Program-made: the position numbers and the translations under genes
Part shown: positions 45,199 to 56,043 of the stretch, piece by piece
Numbering within the stretch: position 1 is the first letter of the stretch
Layout: every line of letters starts with the position of its first letter
The notes under the pieces: generated by a model
Seen by the model: the letters and a program-made list of their open reading frames with translations, nothing else
Database searches by the model: none
Told to the model about the DNA's origin: nothing
NCBI GenBank assembly: GCA_029008875.1
Contig: JAQXJP010000035.1
Span: 310,001-374,000, forward strand
Direction: 5' to 3'
DNA from: Lachnospiraceae bacterium
Lineage (GTDB): Bacteria > Bacillota > Clostridia > Lachnospirales > Lachnospiraceae
DNA: 64,000 bases

Positions 45199-46083
45199 TT
45201 ATCCTCCCATATTTGTCTCACATGTTGAAGCGATTTCCGCCAATTTGCGCAACCTGTGATTCACCCCTGATTTGCCCACCGGGGGATCCAAAAGTGCGCC
45301 CAAATCCTTCAGCGGTGTGTCCGGATAGTCCAGTCGAAGCTGCGCCATCTCCCGCAGATGCTCCGGAAGTCCATCGAAGCCGATGGTATCCCGAATCAGC
45401 ATAATATCCTGTATCTGCTTTACCGCCGCATTCACTGTCTTGCTGATATTGGCGGTCTCACAGTTCACCTTTCGATTTACCGAATTGCGCATCTCCTTGA
45501 GAATGCGCACGTTTTCCAAATTCATCAGCGCCACATAGGCTTCCATAACATTCAGCATGTCTACAATTTGTGAGCCTTCCTTGAGGTAGACCACATAGTG
45601 CCCTTTGCGCTCCACAATTTTGGCATCCAGCTCAAAATTCTGCATCAGTTCCTGCAACTGGGATGCCTGTTCCACGCTCCTTGCCACCAATTCAAAATGG
45701 TAGGATTTCTGAGGGTCGCTCACTGACCCCACCGCCAGAAATGCGCCTCTCAAAAATGCTCTCTGGCAACAGGTCCGCTGCACCAAAAGTCCGTTGGTGC
45801 GGCTTCCCGCCTGCCGGTCCCGCTCCCACTTTACCGTCTCCAGCAGCCGTATCACATCCGCTTCCTCCAGCGGCTTGGAGATGTCCACGCCAAAAATCAG
45901 CTTCATGAGCAGCGCATATTTTTGTATCAGCACCGGATTGTCGGAATTCAGATGAATCCTCATGGGATGCTCCTGCACCACACCGTCAAATTCCAAAATT
46001 GCCGCCAGCTCCGCAATTTGGCAGTGCCTGCTCTTGCTGGTCTGGCGTATCAATTCCTCTTTTACATCGCTTGAAAAAGACAT
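45199..46083 (-). CDS. whiA: WhiA-family DNA-binding protein
   Basis: A 294-residue protein with an N-terminal homing-endonuclease-like fold (RGAFLAVGSVSDPQKSYHFELVA) and a C-terminal HTH (LKDLGALLDPPVGKSGVNHRLRKL). In Firmicutes WhiA affects cell division and chromosome segregation. It starts directly after the rapZ stop and ends 1 nt before the Crh-like start, in the conserved rapZ-whiA-crh order. The yvcK gene found between rapZ and whiA in Bacillus is missing. Confidence 0.96.
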   Translation of the reverse strand: MSFSSDVKEELIRQTSKSRHCQIAELAAILEFDGVVQEHPMRIHLNSDNPVLIQKYALLMKLIFGVDISKPLEEADVIRLLETVKWERDRQAGSRTNGLLVQRTCCQRAFLRGAFLAVGSVSDPQKSYHFELVARSVEQASQLQELMQNFELDAKIVERKGHYVVYLKEGSQIVDMLNVMEAYVALMNLENVRILKEMRNSVNRKVNCETANISKTVNAAVKQIQDIMLIRDTIGFDGLPEHLREMAQLRLDYPDTPLKDLGALLDPPVGKSGVNHRLRKLAEIASTCETNMGG

Positions 46084-46956
46084 TTATTTTCCTCTCAACG
46101 CATCCTTGCCCATGTCTCGATGTTCGATCTTGAGCCCGTATTCCTTCTTGCCCTCCAGCCTCTTGTACAGCTCGTTGGCAAGCGTCACCGAACGATGTTT
46201 TCCACCGGTACAGCCGATGGAGATCACAAGCTGGTTCTTCCCCTCGGCTATGTAGTTGGGAATCAGAAAATTGATGATATCCTCCAATTTGTCCAAAAAT
46301 TCCCGGGCCTCCGGGAACTGCATCACAAAGTCCTGAATCTCCTTATCATTGCCGGTCTTGGCCCTAAGCCCTTCCACATAGTAGGGGTTGGGCAAAAAAC
46401 GCACATCCATCACAATATCCGAATCCGCCGGAATGCCGTATTTAAATCCGAAGGAGAGAATGGTGACAAACAGATTCTTGTAATCCTGATTCTGGACAAA
46501 AATTTTCTCCAGTTCCACCTTCAATTCTCTGGTGAGGAGCTGGCTGGTGTCAATGATGTAGGTGGCATGCTGTTTGAGATAGGCAAGCTCCTCCCGCTCC
46601 TGGGCGATTCCCTTTTCCACGCGCTCCCCCGCCGCCAGCGGGTGATTGCGCCTGGTCTCCTTATACCTCTTTACCAACACCTCATTGTCCGCATCCAGAT
46701 AGAGAATCTCATAGGGACATTCCTTCTGATCCAGCAGCTTCAGAGTGCTCTCAATCTCCCGAAAGCCCTTTCCGCTGCGCACATCGATTCCGATTGCCAC
46801 CTTCTGTGTCTCTGTAAAATTTTCAGATAAATCCGCCACTTTGTCTAACAGCGGGAGGGGGAGATTATCGATACAGAAAAATCCCATATCCTCCATCATT
46901 TTCATGGCTGTGCTTTTTCCCGCCCCGGACATTCCGGTTACAATTACAAGTTTCAC
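46084..46956 (-). CDS. rapZ: RNase adapter RapZ (YvcJ) P-loop protein
   Basis: A 290-residue nucleotide-binding protein with Walker A GMSGAGKST near the N-terminus, LYLDADNEVLVKRYKETRR in the middle and the C-terminal domain GCTGGKHRSVTLANEL. In Gram-negatives RapZ controls GlmS mRNA decay; in Firmicutes YvcJ has a less clear role linked to competence and cell-wall metabolism. The start codon is GTG (reads VKLVIVTG). It follows murB by 5 nt. Confidence 0.95.
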   Translation of the reverse strand: MKLVIVTGMSGAGKSTAMKMMEDMGFFCIDNLPLPLLDKVADLSENFTETQKVAIGIDVRSGKGFREIESTLKLLDQKECPYEILYLDADNEVLVKRYKETRRNHPLAAGERVEKGIAQEREELAYLKQHATYIIDTSQLLTRELKVELEKIFVQNQDYKNLFVTILSFGFKYGIPADSDIVMDVRFLPNPYYVEGLRAKTGNDKEIQDFVMQFPEAREFLDKLEDIINFLIPNYIAEGKNQLVISIGCTGGKHRSVTLANELYKRLEGKKEYGLKIEHRDMGKDALRGK

Positions 46957-46961
46957 GCTGT

Positions 46962-47867
46962 CTATTCTCCAATAATCTTGACTTCAGGTTCCAATTCCAC
47001 ACCGAATTTGTCCATGACACGCTCCCGCACGTCCTCCATCAGCTGCAGCACTTCCGCAGCGGTGGCATCCTTGCGGTTAATCACAAATCCGCAATGCTTT
47101 TCCGCCACCTGGGCGTCCCCCACGCGATAACCACGCAGGCCTGCATCCATAATAAGCTTGCCCGCATAATAGCCTTCCGGTCGCTTGAAAGTACTCCCTG
47201 CGCTGGGGTATTCCAGAGGTTGCTTTTCCAACCTGCTGTCCCTCCATCCGGCCATCACACTCCGGATCTCATCCCGATCTCCCGGTTTCAGTTGAAGGGT
47301 TCCTCCCACCACAATATAGCCATTCTCGGGGATGCAACTGTGCCGGTAGGACAAATCCAGTTCCTCCACTGCCACGGTCAAAAAATTTCCCTCCGGGGTG
47401 AGCACTTCCACGGAGGTCAGAACATCCTTCATCTCTCCGCCATAGGCACCGGCGTTCATCACCACAGCTCCCCCGAAGGTTCCCGGGATTCCCCCGGCGA
47501 ATTCGAAACCGCCAAGCCCGGCATCCGCCGCGGCATTTGCAATGCGGCCAAGCATCGCTCCCGCCCCCGCATGGATTTTTGTGCCGTCCACCGTCACCTC
47601 CGACATGGGGCGTCCAATCTCCATGACAAGGCCTCGGATGCCTCCGTCTCTCACGAGAAGATTGCTGCCGTTTCCGATAATTGTCACCGGAACATTATGC
47701 TTTTTTGCGATGGCGAGGGCATCCAGCATCTGCTGTCGGTCCGGCGCGAGATAATAGTCTGCCGGTCCGCCGATTTTAAATGTGGTATGCCGCTTCATCG
47801 GCTCCTGCAGCAGGATTGCCTCCCGCGGGATATGTCCACATAGTTCCTGATAAAATTCCTGATTCAT
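46962..47867 (-). CDS. murB: UDP-N-acetylenolpyruvoylglucosamine reductase
   Basis: This FAD enzyme reduces UDP-GlcNAc-enolpyruvate to UDP-MurNAc, the second committed peptidoglycan step. At 301 residues it is the short type IIb form. Motifs include HTTFKIGGPADYYL, GNGSNLLVRDGGIRG, GIPGTFGGAVVMNAGAYGGE and PSAGSTFKRPEGYYAG with the catalytic Ser. Its start overlaps the stop of the upstream M18 peptidase gene (TAATG), showing translational coupling. Confidence 0.97.
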   Translation of the reverse strand: MNQEFYQELCGHIPREAILLQEPMKRHTTFKIGGPADYYLAPDRQQMLDALAIAKKHNVPVTIIGNGSNLLVRDGGIRGLVMEIGRPMSEVTVDGTKIHAGAGAMLGRIANAAADAGLGGFEFAGGIPGTFGGAVVMNAGAYGGEMKDVLTSVEVLTPEGNFLTVAVEELDLSYRHSCIPENGYIVVGGTLQLKPGDRDEIRSVMAGWRDSRLEKQPLEYPSAGSTFKRPEGYYAGKLIMDAGLRGYRVGDAQVAEKHCGFVINRKDATAAEVLQLMEDVRERVMDKFGVELEPEVKIIGE

Positions 47868-49261
47868 TACGCTTCCTTCAAAAATGCAACGTATCCTCTC
47901 AACGCCTCGTAGAGGTCAACCTTGCTGATAATCTCCCAAGGTGCATGCATGTTCAAAACCGGCACTCCGCTGTCAATGACATTCATGTCATAGTTTGCCA
48001 GAATATACGCGATGGTTCCACCGCCGCCCTGATCCACCTTGCCCAGCTCTGCGGTCTGGAATGCAACCTCGTTTGTATCCATAATATTACGAAGCTTGGC
48101 CATATATTCCGCATTGGCATCATTGGAGCCGGATTTTCCTCTGGATCCCGTGTATTTATTGAACACAAGGCCCTTCCCGAAATATGCAGCATTGCGCTTC
48201 TCCATCACGGACGGATAGTTGGGATCAAACGCCGCAGACACATCGGAGGACAATACCTTGGAGTTTTTCAGTGCGCGGCGCACCTTCAACTCGCTGTATT
48301 CTCCTGTGAGATTCACAAGCTCCGCAACCGTGTTTTCGAAGAAGCGGGACTGCATTCCGCTGGCTCCCACGCTTCCGATTTCCTCCTTGTCCACCAGGAG
48401 ACATACGCTGGTGTACTCCGGTGTCTTCACCTCCAGCATTGCGCGGTAGGACGGGTACGCGCACACGCGGTCATCGTGTCCGTATCCCATAATCATACTG
48501 CGGTCAAATCCGTAATCCCGGGCATCGCCGGCGGGAACCACCTCAATCTCCGCGGACAGGAAGTCATCCTCCTCCACACCGTATTCTTTTTCCAAAATCT
48601 TGAGGAGGTTGGCCTTGACCAAATCCTTTGCTTTCTCCTTCTCCTCCTCTGCCATGGGGATGCTGGCCACCAACAGGTCCAGGTTCTCCCCTTCCACCAC
48701 TTTGGCACCTTTCTTCTCCATCTGGTCTGCGGATAAGTGAATCAACAGATCGCTCACGCCGAATACCGGATCCCCCGGTTTGTCGCCGATATTCACCTTC
48801 ACCGAAGTTCCATCCTTCTTGCAGAACACTCCGTGCAGCGCAAGGGGAAGGGTTACCCACTGATATTTCTTAATTCCGCCGTAATAATGGGTATCCAGCA
48901 TGGCAAACTCGGTGTCCTCATAGAGAGGAACCTGCTTCAGATCCATTCTGGGGGAGTCAATGTGTGCCCCCAAAATATTCATGCCCTCCTCCAATGGTTT
49001 CTTGCCGATGATAAAAAGTGCGAGGCCTTTCCCCATGTTGTTGGCCACGATTCGGTCGCCCTTTTTCAGCTTCTTTCCGGTCTTTACCGCCTCATCAAAA
49101 TCCACAAATCCATGCTTAATCGCATCTTCATAGATTGCGGCTGTACACTCCCTCTCGGTCTTGCACTCCGAGATAAATCTGCGGTAGTCCTCCGCGAAAG
49201 CGAATACTTTCTCTCTCTTTTTTCCCTCCGGATATTTCATCCATGCATTGTCTTTGCTCAT
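47867..49261 (-). CDS. M18 family aminopeptidase
   Basis: A 464-residue zinc aminopeptidase of the M18 (aspartyl aminopeptidase-like) family. Metal-binding segments include LGAHIDSPRMDLKQ, CLLVDKEEIGSVGASGM, ADVSAAFDPN-like DVSAAFDPNYPS and VLNMHAPWEIISKVDLYE. It probably trims N-terminal residues from cytoplasmic peptides. Its presence between hprK and murB in this operon is unusual relative to Bacillus. The ribosome binding site is GGAGG. Confidence 0.93.
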   Translation of the reverse strand: MSKDNAWMKYPEGKKREKVFAFAEDYRRFISECKTERECTAAIYEDAIKHGFVDFDEAVKTGKKLKKGDRIVANNMGKGLALFIIGKKPLEEGMNILGAHIDSPRMDLKQVPLYEDTEFAMLDTHYYGGIKKYQWVTLPLALHGVFCKKDGTSVKVNIGDKPGDPVFGVSDLLIHLSADQMEKKGAKVVEGENLDLLVASIPMAEEEKEKAKDLVKANLLKILEKEYGVEEDDFLSAEIEVVPAGDARDYGFDRSMIMGYGHDDRVCAYPSYRAMLEVKTPEYTSVCLLVDKEEIGSVGASGMQSRFFENTVAELVNLTGEYSELKVRRALKNSKVLSSDVSAAFDPNYPSVMEKRNAAYFGKGLVFNKYTGSRGKSGSNDANAEYMAKLRNIMDTNEVAFQTAELGKVDQGGGGTIAYILANYDMNVIDSGVPVLNMHAPWEIISKVDLYEALRGYVAFLKEA

Positions 49262-49284
49262 TCTATCTATGCCTCCATCATTTC

Positions 49285-50229
49285 CTACTCATCGTCGGAA
49301 TTTCTTGTCAGGTTTTCCTGCACGCGGCGATACAATTCCTGGGCTGCGTTGTATCCCATTTTTTTCTGTCTGTGGTTGACTGCCGCCGCCTCGCAGATGA
49401 CCGCAAGGTTCCGCCCCGGGCGAATGGGAAGGGAATGGCACACCACCTTGTTGCCCAGGTACTCTGCATACTCTTCCTCCAGTCCCAGGCGATCGTACTC
49501 CGCATCTTTTTTCCAGTCCTCCAGCTTGATGACCAGATCAATCTGCTGCTTTTCCTTTACGCACTCCACACCGTAGAGAGTCTTGACATCAATGATGCCG
49601 ATTCCTCGAAGTTCAATGAAATGTCTGGTAATCTCCGGAGAAGTTCCCATCAACGTGTGCTCGTTAATCTTGCGGATTTCCACCACATCGTCCGTCACCA
49701 GACGATGTCCCCGGCGAATCAGCTCCAGAGCGGCTTCACTCTTGCCGATTCCGCTCTCGCCGGTGATCAGCAAGCCCTCGCCGTACACATCCACCAGCAC
49801 TCCGTGGATGGTGACACAGGGTGCCAACTGCTCACCCAGAGTATAGATCAACTCCGCGGTAAAGTCGGAGGTTGCCCTGCTGGTTCCGAGAACCGGCACA
49901 TTGTTCTTGATTGCAGCCTCAAGGAAAATCGGGTCCGGCTCCAAATCTCTGCAGTAGATGACACAGGGAATGTCGTAGCTCAAAAATTCCATAAAGCGGA
50001 TTGCCTTTTCCTCCGGACTCAACTTCTCCAGATAGGTGTACTCCACATTTCCGATAATCTCCACCCTGGACTCTTCAAAATGTTCAAAATATCCGGTCAG
50101 CTGAAGCGCCGGTCGGTTCACATCCGAACTGGTGATTTTGCGCTTCTTTACCTCCAATTCATCCGTGTAATTTTTCAAATCCATCAACTCGATAATTTTT
50201 GAAACACTTACCCCACTTGTATTTGGCAT
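49285..50229 (-). CDS. hprK: HPr kinase/phosphorylase
   Basis: A 314-residue sensor enzyme that phosphorylates Ser46 of HPr and Crh under good carbon supply and reverses it otherwise. An N-terminal domain is followed by the catalytic domain with Walker A GESGIGKSEAALELI and the HprK signature MGTSPEITRHFIELRGIGIIDVKTLYG. It shares an operon with the Crh-like gene, and its other target HPr is at the left window edge. It follows uvrC by 35 nt. Confidence 0.97.
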   Translation of the reverse strand: MPNTSGVSVSKIIELMDLKNYTDELEVKKRKITSSDVNRPALQLTGYFEHFEESRVEIIGNVEYTYLEKLSPEEKAIRFMEFLSYDIPCVIYCRDLEPDPIFLEAAIKNNVPVLGTSRATSDFTAELIYTLGEQLAPCVTIHGVLVDVYGEGLLITGESGIGKSEAALELIRRGHRLVTDDVVEIRKINEHTLMGTSPEITRHFIELRGIGIIDVKTLYGVECVKEKQQIDLVIKLEDWKKDAEYDRLGLEEEYAEYLGNKVVCHSLPIRPGRNLAVICEAAAVNHRQKKMGYNAAQELYRRVQENLTRNSDDE

Positions 50230-50264
50230 AGCATCCTCCTTAATGTCTGATTACCCCAAGTTTA

Positions 50265-52145
50265 TCACAATTTCCCGCCTTCTTCAACTTCATGGAAAAA
50301 GCGGTACACCGCCTCCGCCGCCGCCTGATTCATGGAGTCCGTCAACATCAAATCCGCAACGGTCGCCTCCTTGATTTTTTCCAGGGACTGGTATCTCCTC
50401 ATCAGGGCCTTTCTTCTGGCCGGACCGATTCCCGGAATATCATCCAACACAGAGTGCACCTGCTCCTTGGAGCGCAAGGATCTGTGGTATTCGACGGCAA
50501 ACCGATGGGCCTCATCCTGAATTCTGGTAATCAGCTTGAATCCCTCACTGTGCCGGTCGATGGGCACCTCTACATTGTTGTAATACAATCCCCTGGTATT
50601 GTGATTGTCGTCCTTCACCATGCCGCAGACCGGAATATGGAGTCCCAACTCCTGCAGCACCTGCAGACAGATATTCACCTGTCCTCTTCCTCCGTCCATC
50701 AATATGAGATCCGGGAATCTGATAAAGCTTCCCACCTCCTCCGGGGTATCGCCTGTCTGCAGTTCCTCCATCTCCTGGAGGCCGTGCAGAAGCCGGCGGG
50801 TCAGCACCTCATGCATGGAAGCGTAATCGTCCGGCCCGGTTACGGTGCGCAGTTTAAATTTGCGGTAATCGCTCTTTTTGGCCTTTCCCTTTTCAAATAC
50901 CACCATGGAGCCAACGGTCTCAAAACCACTGATGTTGGAGATATCGAAAGCCTCCATCCGGTTTAGGTTCTTCATGCCCAGAAGTTTTTCGATTTCCCGG
51001 ACCGCTCCGATGGTGCGCCCCTCCTCCCGCTTTATCTTTTCCTTATCCTGGTCCAGCACCATCTGCGCATTCTTGGCAGCCAGCTCCACAAGCCGCTCCT
51101 TCATCCCTTTCCGGGGAATGCGGATGTACACGCGGCTGCCCCGCTTTCTGGTCAGCCACTCCTCCAGCACTTTCGCCTCCTCCACCGCCTGCTGCAGCAT
51201 AATCTCCCGGGGGATATAGGGTGTGCCGGAATAGAACTGCTTGATAAAATCTGCCAGAATGGTGGACCGCTCCGTCTCGGTTCCCACCCGCACATGGAAA
51301 TGGTCTCTTCCGATGAGTTTTCCGCCCCGCACGAAAAACACCTGCACCACCGCATCCGTGTCGTCGCAGGCCACGGCCACAATGTCCTTATCCTCCCCAT
51401 CACTCTGGGTGATCTTCTGCTTCTGTGCAATCTGGTTCACACTGTTGATCAGATCACGATATTCCATGGCCTTTTCAAACTCCATGGCCTCGGAGGCCTG
51501 CTGCATCTTCTCCCGGAGCATGGCGAGAATGGGCTTTTGATTCCCGTTCAGAAAGTCGATGGCTTCCTGAACTTTTGCCCGATATTCCTCCTTGTCCACA
51601 ATGCCCTGACAGGGTGCAAGGCACTGATGGAGATGGTAGTTCAGGCAGGGTCGATCTGCTCCGATATCCCTGGGCAGTTTGCGGTTGCAGGTGCGCAACC
51701 CCAACAGTTTGTTCAGCAGCTCCACCGTCTGATTCACCGCGTATCCGCTGGTGTAGGGACCGAAATATCTGGACTTATCTTTTTTCATCTGGCGAACCAC
51801 CTGTATTCGGGGATAGTCTTCCCCCAGGGTTACCCGAATATACGGGTAGGTCTTGTCGTCTCGGAGCATGGTATTGTACTTGGGCATGTGCTCCTTAATG
51901 AGGTTGCACTCCAGCACCAGAGCCTCCAGTTCCGAATCCGTGATCACATACTCGAACCATGCGATGTGCTCCACCATCTGCTTTTTCTTGAGCCCCTCAT
52001 TATGGCTGGGCTGAAAATACTGGTGCACACGTTTGCGCAGGCTCACGGCCTTCCCGATATAGATGATTACATCATTTTTGTCGTGCATAATATAAACTCC
52101 CGGTTGATCCGGGAGTTTACTTAATTCCTCTTTGATATCAAACAT
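50265..52145 (-). CDS. uvrC: Excinuclease ABC subunit UvrC
   Basis: The dual-incision nuclease of nucleotide excision repair, 626 residues as usual. N-terminal GIY-YIG nuclease ([19 protein letters not shown]), UVR motif ([11 protein letters not shown]), UvrC homology domain ([35 protein letters not shown]) and a C-terminal HhH ([16 protein letters not shown]). It begins 1 nt after the ftsH stop. Confidence 0.97.
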   Translation of the reverse strand: MFDIKEELSKLPDQPGVYIMHDKNDVIIYIGKAVSLRKRVHQYFQPSHNEGLKKKQMVEHIAWFEYVITDSELEALVLECNLIKEHMPKYNTMLRDDKTYPYIRVTLGEDYPRIQVVRQMKKDKSRYFGPYTSGYAVNQTVELLNKLLGLRTCNRKLPRDIGADRPCLNYHLHQCLAPCQGIVDKEEYRAKVQEAIDFLNGNQKPILAMLREKMQQASEAMEFEKAMEYRDLINSVNQIAQKQKITQSDGEDKDIVAVACDDTDAVVQVFFVRGGKLIGRDHFHVRVGTETERSTILADFIKQFYSGTPYIPREIMLQQAVEEAKVLEEWLTRKRGSRVYIRIPRKGMKERLVELAAKNAQMVLDQDKEKIKREEGRTIGAVREIEKLLGMKNLNRMEAFDISNISGFETVGSMVVFEKGKAKKSDYRKFKLRTVTGPDDYASMHEVLTRRLLHGLQEMEELQTGDTPEEVGSFIRFPDLILMDGGRGQVNICLQVLQELGLHIPVCGMVKDDNHNTRGLYYNNVEVPIDRHSEGFKLITRIQDEAHRFAVEYHRSLRSKEQVHSVLDDIPGIGPARRKALMRRYQSLEKIKEATVADLMLTDSMNQAAAEAVYRFFHEVEEGGKL

Positions 52146-52146
52146 A

Positions 52147-54099
52147 TTATTCCTCGAAGATATCCTCTTCCTCCTCCGGAATGTTCTTCATCTGGCGGAA
52201 CATCTGCATAAATTCCTTGCCGGTGATGGTTTCCTTCTCGAAGAGGTATTCGGAAATTCGATCCAATACATCACGGTTCTCGGTGAGAAGCCGCATTGCC
52301 TCATTGTAGCAATCGGTAATCATCTCAAGGACTACCTTGTCGATCTGTGCGGCGGTATCCTCTCCGCAGATCAATCCTGCCCGGCCCTCCAGATACTGAT
52401 TCTCCACCGTTGCAAGGCACATCATACCAAACTGATCCGACATACCGTACATGGTGACCATGGCCCGGGCAATCTTGGTGGCGTTCTCGATATCGTTGGC
52501 AGCCCCGCTGGTGGCTGCTCCGAACACCAACACCTCCGCGGCACGCCCCGCCATGAATGTGGTGATTTTGGCGATCAACTCATCCTTGGTCTCCAGGAAC
52601 TTCTCCTCCTCCGGGGTCTGCAGGGTGTATCCCAGCGCCCCCATAGTACGGGGAACGATGGTAATCTTCTGTACCGGTTCTGTGTTCTTCTGCAAGGCGG
52701 AAACCAGAGCATGTCCCACCTCGTGGTAGGAGACAATCTTGCGCTCCTTCTCGCTCATGACACGATCCTTTTTCTCTTTGCCTCCCACGGCAACAAGTTC
52801 AAAGGCCTCGAACAAATCGGACTGATTTACAAACTGGCGGCCGTTCTTCACTGCGATAATTGCAGCCTCGTTGATCATATTGGCCAAATCGGAACCTACA
52901 AGCCCAGCAGCCGCAAGGGCCAGGGCATCGAGATCCACGGTCTCATCCATCTTGACATTCTTGGAATGCACTTTCAGCGTCTCCACACGGCCCTTCAGGT
53001 CCGGCTTATCCACGATGATGCGGCGGTCGAAACGTCCGGGTCGAAGCAGGGCCTTATCCAACACCTCCGGCCGGTTCGTGGCCGCGAGAATAATGATTCC
53101 CTTGGAGGTGTCAAAACCATCCATCTCTGCCAGGAGCTGATTCAGGGTCTGTTCTCTTTCATCATTGCCCCCGCCGTACTTGCTGTCACGGCTCTTACCG
53201 ATGGCATCAATCTCATCGATGAACACGATACAGGGTGCCGCCTTGTAGGCATCCTTAAATAAGTCACGGACACGGGCAGCGCCCACACCCACAAACATCT
53301 GAACAAATTCGGAACCTGCCAGGGAGAAGAAGGGCACATTTGCCTCCCCCGCCACCGCCTTTGCAAGCAAGGTCTTACCGGTTCCGGGAGGTCCCACCAG
53401 GAGAGCTCCCTTGGGAAGTCTCGCACCGATATCACGGTACTTCTTGGGATTGTGCAAAAAGTCCACAATCTCCTGCAGAGATTCCTTCGCCTCATCCTGT
53501 CCGGCAACATCCTTGAAGGTGACACCGGTGGCTTTTTCCATGGACACCTTTGCTGTGCTTTTTCCAACGCCCATAGCGCCTCCGTCCATCCGCCGCATGA
53601 GGAAACCGAAGAGAATCCACAGGAAGATGACCGGAATCACAAAGCTTAATATGTTGATAATCCAGGAGGATGTATTGTCCGGAATGGTTGCGGAAATCTC
53701 AATGGGATTGCCCTCGGAGGTCTTGGAGTGCTTCAACTGCTCCACCAGCATCTCGTCTTCCACGTATCCGGTGTAATAAGTCACATCGTAGGCATTCTCC
53801 TCCTTCACCAGCGTGTAGTTAATCTGGTAATTGTCAAATTCCACCGATGCGATGTTCTTGTCCTCAAGCTGTGCCAGGAATTCCGAGTAAGTGGTCTCCT
53901 TGGTATTCATCTCCGCAAAGCGGTTGCTGAACAGGGATACAAAGAACAAAACTACCAGCGCAATCATGATGAAACTCATAATCATCTGCCCGCTTCGGTT
54001 GTTCTTATTGTTCGGATTGTTACGGTTGTTGCCCTCAGGCCCGTTTCCCCCGTTTGGTCCGTTGTTGTACTGATTATTGTTAGGTGACTGGTTATCCAT
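52147..54099 (-). CDS. ftsH: ATP-dependent zinc metalloprotease FtsH
   Basis: A membrane AAA+ protease of 650 residues. An Asn-rich cytoplasmic N-terminus (about 35 residues) and two membrane helices flank a small external domain. The AAA domain has Walker [13 protein letters not shown], Walker B IVFIDEID and SRH residues; the M41 protease carries HEVGH. It degrades misfolded and regulatory membrane proteins. True start is at 54099 behind GGAGGACTT; the ORF track is ten codons too long. First gene of the long run to fba, with a clear promoter. Confidence 0.97.
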   Translation of the reverse strand: MDNQSPNNNQYNNGPNGGNGPEGNNRNNPNNKNNRSGQMIMSFIMIALVVLFFVSLFSNRFAEMNTKETTYSEFLAQLEDKNIASVEFDNYQINYTLVKEENAYDVTYYTGYVEDEMLVEQLKHSKTSEGNPIEISATIPDNTSSWIINILSFVIPVIFLWILFGFLMRRMDGGAMGVGKSTAKVSMEKATGVTFKDVAGQDEAKESLQEIVDFLHNPKKYRDIGARLPKGALLVGPPGTGKTLLAKAVAGEANVPFFSLAGSEFVQMFVGVGAARVRDLFKDAYKAAPCIVFIDEIDAIGKSRDSKYGGGNDEREQTLNQLLAEMDGFDTSKGIIILAATNRPEVLDKALLRPGRFDRRIIVDKPDLKGRVETLKVHSKNVKMDETVDLDALALAAAGLVGSDLANMINEAAIIAVKNGRQFVNQSDLFEAFELVAVGGKEKKDRVMSEKERKIVSYHEVGHALVSALQKNTEPVQKITIVPRTMGALGYTLQTPEEEKFLETKDELIAKITTFMAGRAAEVLVFGAATSGAANDIENATKIARAMVTMYGMSDQFGMMCLATVENQYLEGRAGLICGEDTAAQIDKVVLEMITDCYNEAMRLLTENRDVLDRISEYLFEKETITGKEFMQMFRQMKNIPEEEEDIFEE

Positions 54100-54156
54100 A
54101 AGTCCTCCGTTTTCTTCAAAAAGTATCACATTCCATATTCGGAATACAGCATCCTT

Positions 54157-54185
54157 ATTATATGTAAAAAATGCCTACAAATCAA
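54157..54185 (-). promoter_or_regulatory. SigA-type promoter of ftsH
   Basis: On the minus strand TTGATT and TATAAT are 17 bp apart. Just downstream (54130-54145) lies an inverted repeat ATTCC-ATATTC-GGAAT, a possible operator. No CtsR or CIRCE motif was seen. Confidence 0.75.
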
Positions 54186-54271
54186 TATTTTCTTCGTGAA
54201 GAATCACTAAATCAATCTAAATTATTTATAAATTTTTTTCACTTTATTTTCTTAAGTTTTCTTACAAATCA

Positions 54272-54300
54272 GTGCAAACATTTCCTCAAAGAGGTATAAT
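54272..54300 (+). promoter_or_regulatory. Candidate promoter of pyrG
   Basis: A perfect TATAAT at 54295-54300 with a poor -35 (GTGCAA) at 17 bp. The expected start region lacks the GGGC needed for the CTP-controlled reiterative transcription known from Bacillus pyrG. Confidence 0.45.
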
Positions 54301-54351
54301 GTCAGAATTATAGTAGGAATAAAAGTATATGCATAACACAGGAGGATTATT

Positions 54352-55956
54352 ATGCCAGTAAAGTATGTCTTTGTCACCGGTGGAGTTGTCTCCGGTCTCG
54401 GCAAGGGAATTACCGCAGCCTCTCTGGGGCGCCTTCTCAAGGCCCGGGGCTACAAAGTGACCATGCAAAAATTCGACCCGTACATCAACATTGATCCGGG
54501 TACCATGAACCCCATCCAGCATGGAGAGGTTTTCGTCACCGACGACGGAGCGGAGACCGATTTGGATTTGGGACACTATGAGCGTTTCATCGACGAGAGT
54601 TTGACAAAGAATTCCAATGTCACCACCGGAAAAGTTTACTGGTCTGTTCTTCAAAAAGAGCGCCGGGGGGATTACGGCGGAGGAACCGTCCAGGTGATTC
54701 CCCATATCACCAACGAAATCAAGAGCCGTTTCTATCGCGACTTTACCTCCAACGATACCACCATCGCCATCATCGAGGTGGGAGGAACCGTGGGAGATAT
54801 CGAATCCCAGCCCTTTTTGGAAGCGATCCGCCAATTTCAGCATGAGGTGGGACATGAGAACGCCATTTTGTGCCATGTGACATTGATCCCCTATATCAAG
54901 GCATCCGGAGAGCTTAAGACCAAGCCTACCCAGGCGAGCGTCAAGGAACTTCAGGGAATGGGTATCCAGCCGGATATCATCGTGTGCCGGTCCGAACATG
55001 CACTGGATCAGGGAATCAAGGACAAGATTGCACTGTTTTGTAATGTGCCAAGCACCCATGTGCTGCAGAATCTGGATGTGGAATATCTTTACGAAGCACC
55101 TCTTGCAATGGAGAAGGAAAATCTGGCCAAGGTTGCCTGCCAGTGTCTCAACCTTCCCTGCCCGGACCCGGATTTGTCCGATTGGATTAAGATGGTGGAT
55201 GACCTTCGCCACCCGAACAGGGAAGTAACCGTTGCTCTTGTAGGAAAATACACGGCGCTCCATGACGCATACATTTCCGTTGTGGAAGCATTGAAGCACG
55301 GTGGAATTCCGGAGCACACCACTGTCAATATCAAGTGGGTGGACTCCGAGACCATCGACGACGATAACGCGGATGATATTCTTGGCGATGTGCAGGGAAT
55401 CATCGTGCCCGGCGGATTCGGTACCCGGGGTGTGGAGGGAATGATTTCCGCCGCAAGATATGCCCGGGAACACAAGCTGCCCTACCTGGGACTGTGCCTT
55501 GGCATGCAGGTTGCCATCATCGAATACGCCCGCCATGTGTGCGGTTTCCACGATGCCCACAGCATCGAGCTGGATCCCAACACCACCCATCCGGTGATTG
55601 CACTTCTCCCGGATCAAAACGGTGTGGAGGACATCGGCGGAACCTTAAGACTGGGCTCCTACCCCTGCGTACTGGATCCCTCATCCAAGGCTTTTGAAGA
55701 GTACGGCACTGCAGAGATTAACGAGCGTCATCGCCACCGTTACGAGGTAAACAATGATTACCGGGCTGTCCTGGCAGAAAACGGCATGAAATTGTGCGGT
55801 ACCTCCCCGGACGGACATATTGTGGAGATGATTGAGATTCCGGGCCATCCTTGGTTCGTCGCCACCCAAGCTCACCCGGAGCTCAAATCCAGACCCAACC
55901 GGCCGCATCCTCTGTTCCACGGATTCATCGCCGCATCCAACAAGATATCGAGATAA
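54352..55956 (+). CDS. pyrG: CTP synthase
   Basis: It converts UTP to CTP using glutamine and ATP. The synthetase domain starts [20 protein letters not shown] and contains [13 protein letters not shown] and [18 protein letters not shown]. The glutamine amidotransferase domain has GGFGTRG, the catalytic Cys in [10 protein letters not shown] and a C-terminal HPEL. 534 residues is the standard length. The ribosome binding site is AGGAGG. It is transcribed divergently from ftsH. Confidence 0.98.
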   Translation: MPVKYVFVTGGVVSGLGKGITAASLGRLLKARGYKVTMQKFDPYINIDPGTMNPIQHGEVFVTDDGAETDLDLGHYERFIDESLTKNSNVTTGKVYWSVLQKERRGDYGGGTVQVIPHITNEIKSRFYRDFTSNDTTIAIIEVGGTVGDIESQPFLEAIRQFQHEVGHENAILCHVTLIPYIKASGELKTKPTQASVKELQGMGIQPDIIVCRSEHALDQGIKDKIALFCNVPSTHVLQNLDVEYLYEAPLAMEKENLAKVACQCLNLPCPDPDLSDWIKMVDDLRHPNREVTVALVGKYTALHDAYISVVEALKHGGIPEHTTVNIKWVDSETIDDDNADDILGDVQGIIVPGGFGTRGVEGMISAARYAREHKLPYLGLCLGMQVAIIEYARHVCGFHDAHSIELDPNTTHPVIALLPDQNGVEDIGGTLRLGSYPCVLDPSSKAFEEYGTAEINERHRHRYEVNNDYRAVLAENGMKLCGTSPDGHIVEMIEIPGHPWFVATQAHPELKSRPNRPHPLFHGFIAASNKISR

Positions 55957-55966
55957 AAAACAGGAT

Positions 55967-56026
55967 GAAAAAGCCCCGCACCCATGCGCTTCTCTCTTTT
56001 GCAGCATGGGCCTGCGGGGCTTTTTT
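55967..56026. terminator. Terminator between pyrG and the CapA gene
   Basis: AAAAAGCCCCGCA and CCCATGC pair with GCATGGG and TGCGGGGCTTTTTT around a 16-nt loop. A/T tracts on both sides suggest two-way use. Confidence 0.88.
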
Positions 56027-56043
56027 GAAGTTTCTATTCTCCG

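Noticed and set aside
54286-55617. 443-codon minus-strand ORF across pyrG
   Set aside because: It mirrors the CTP synthase gene in an antisense frame, with no ribosome binding site or conserved motifs.
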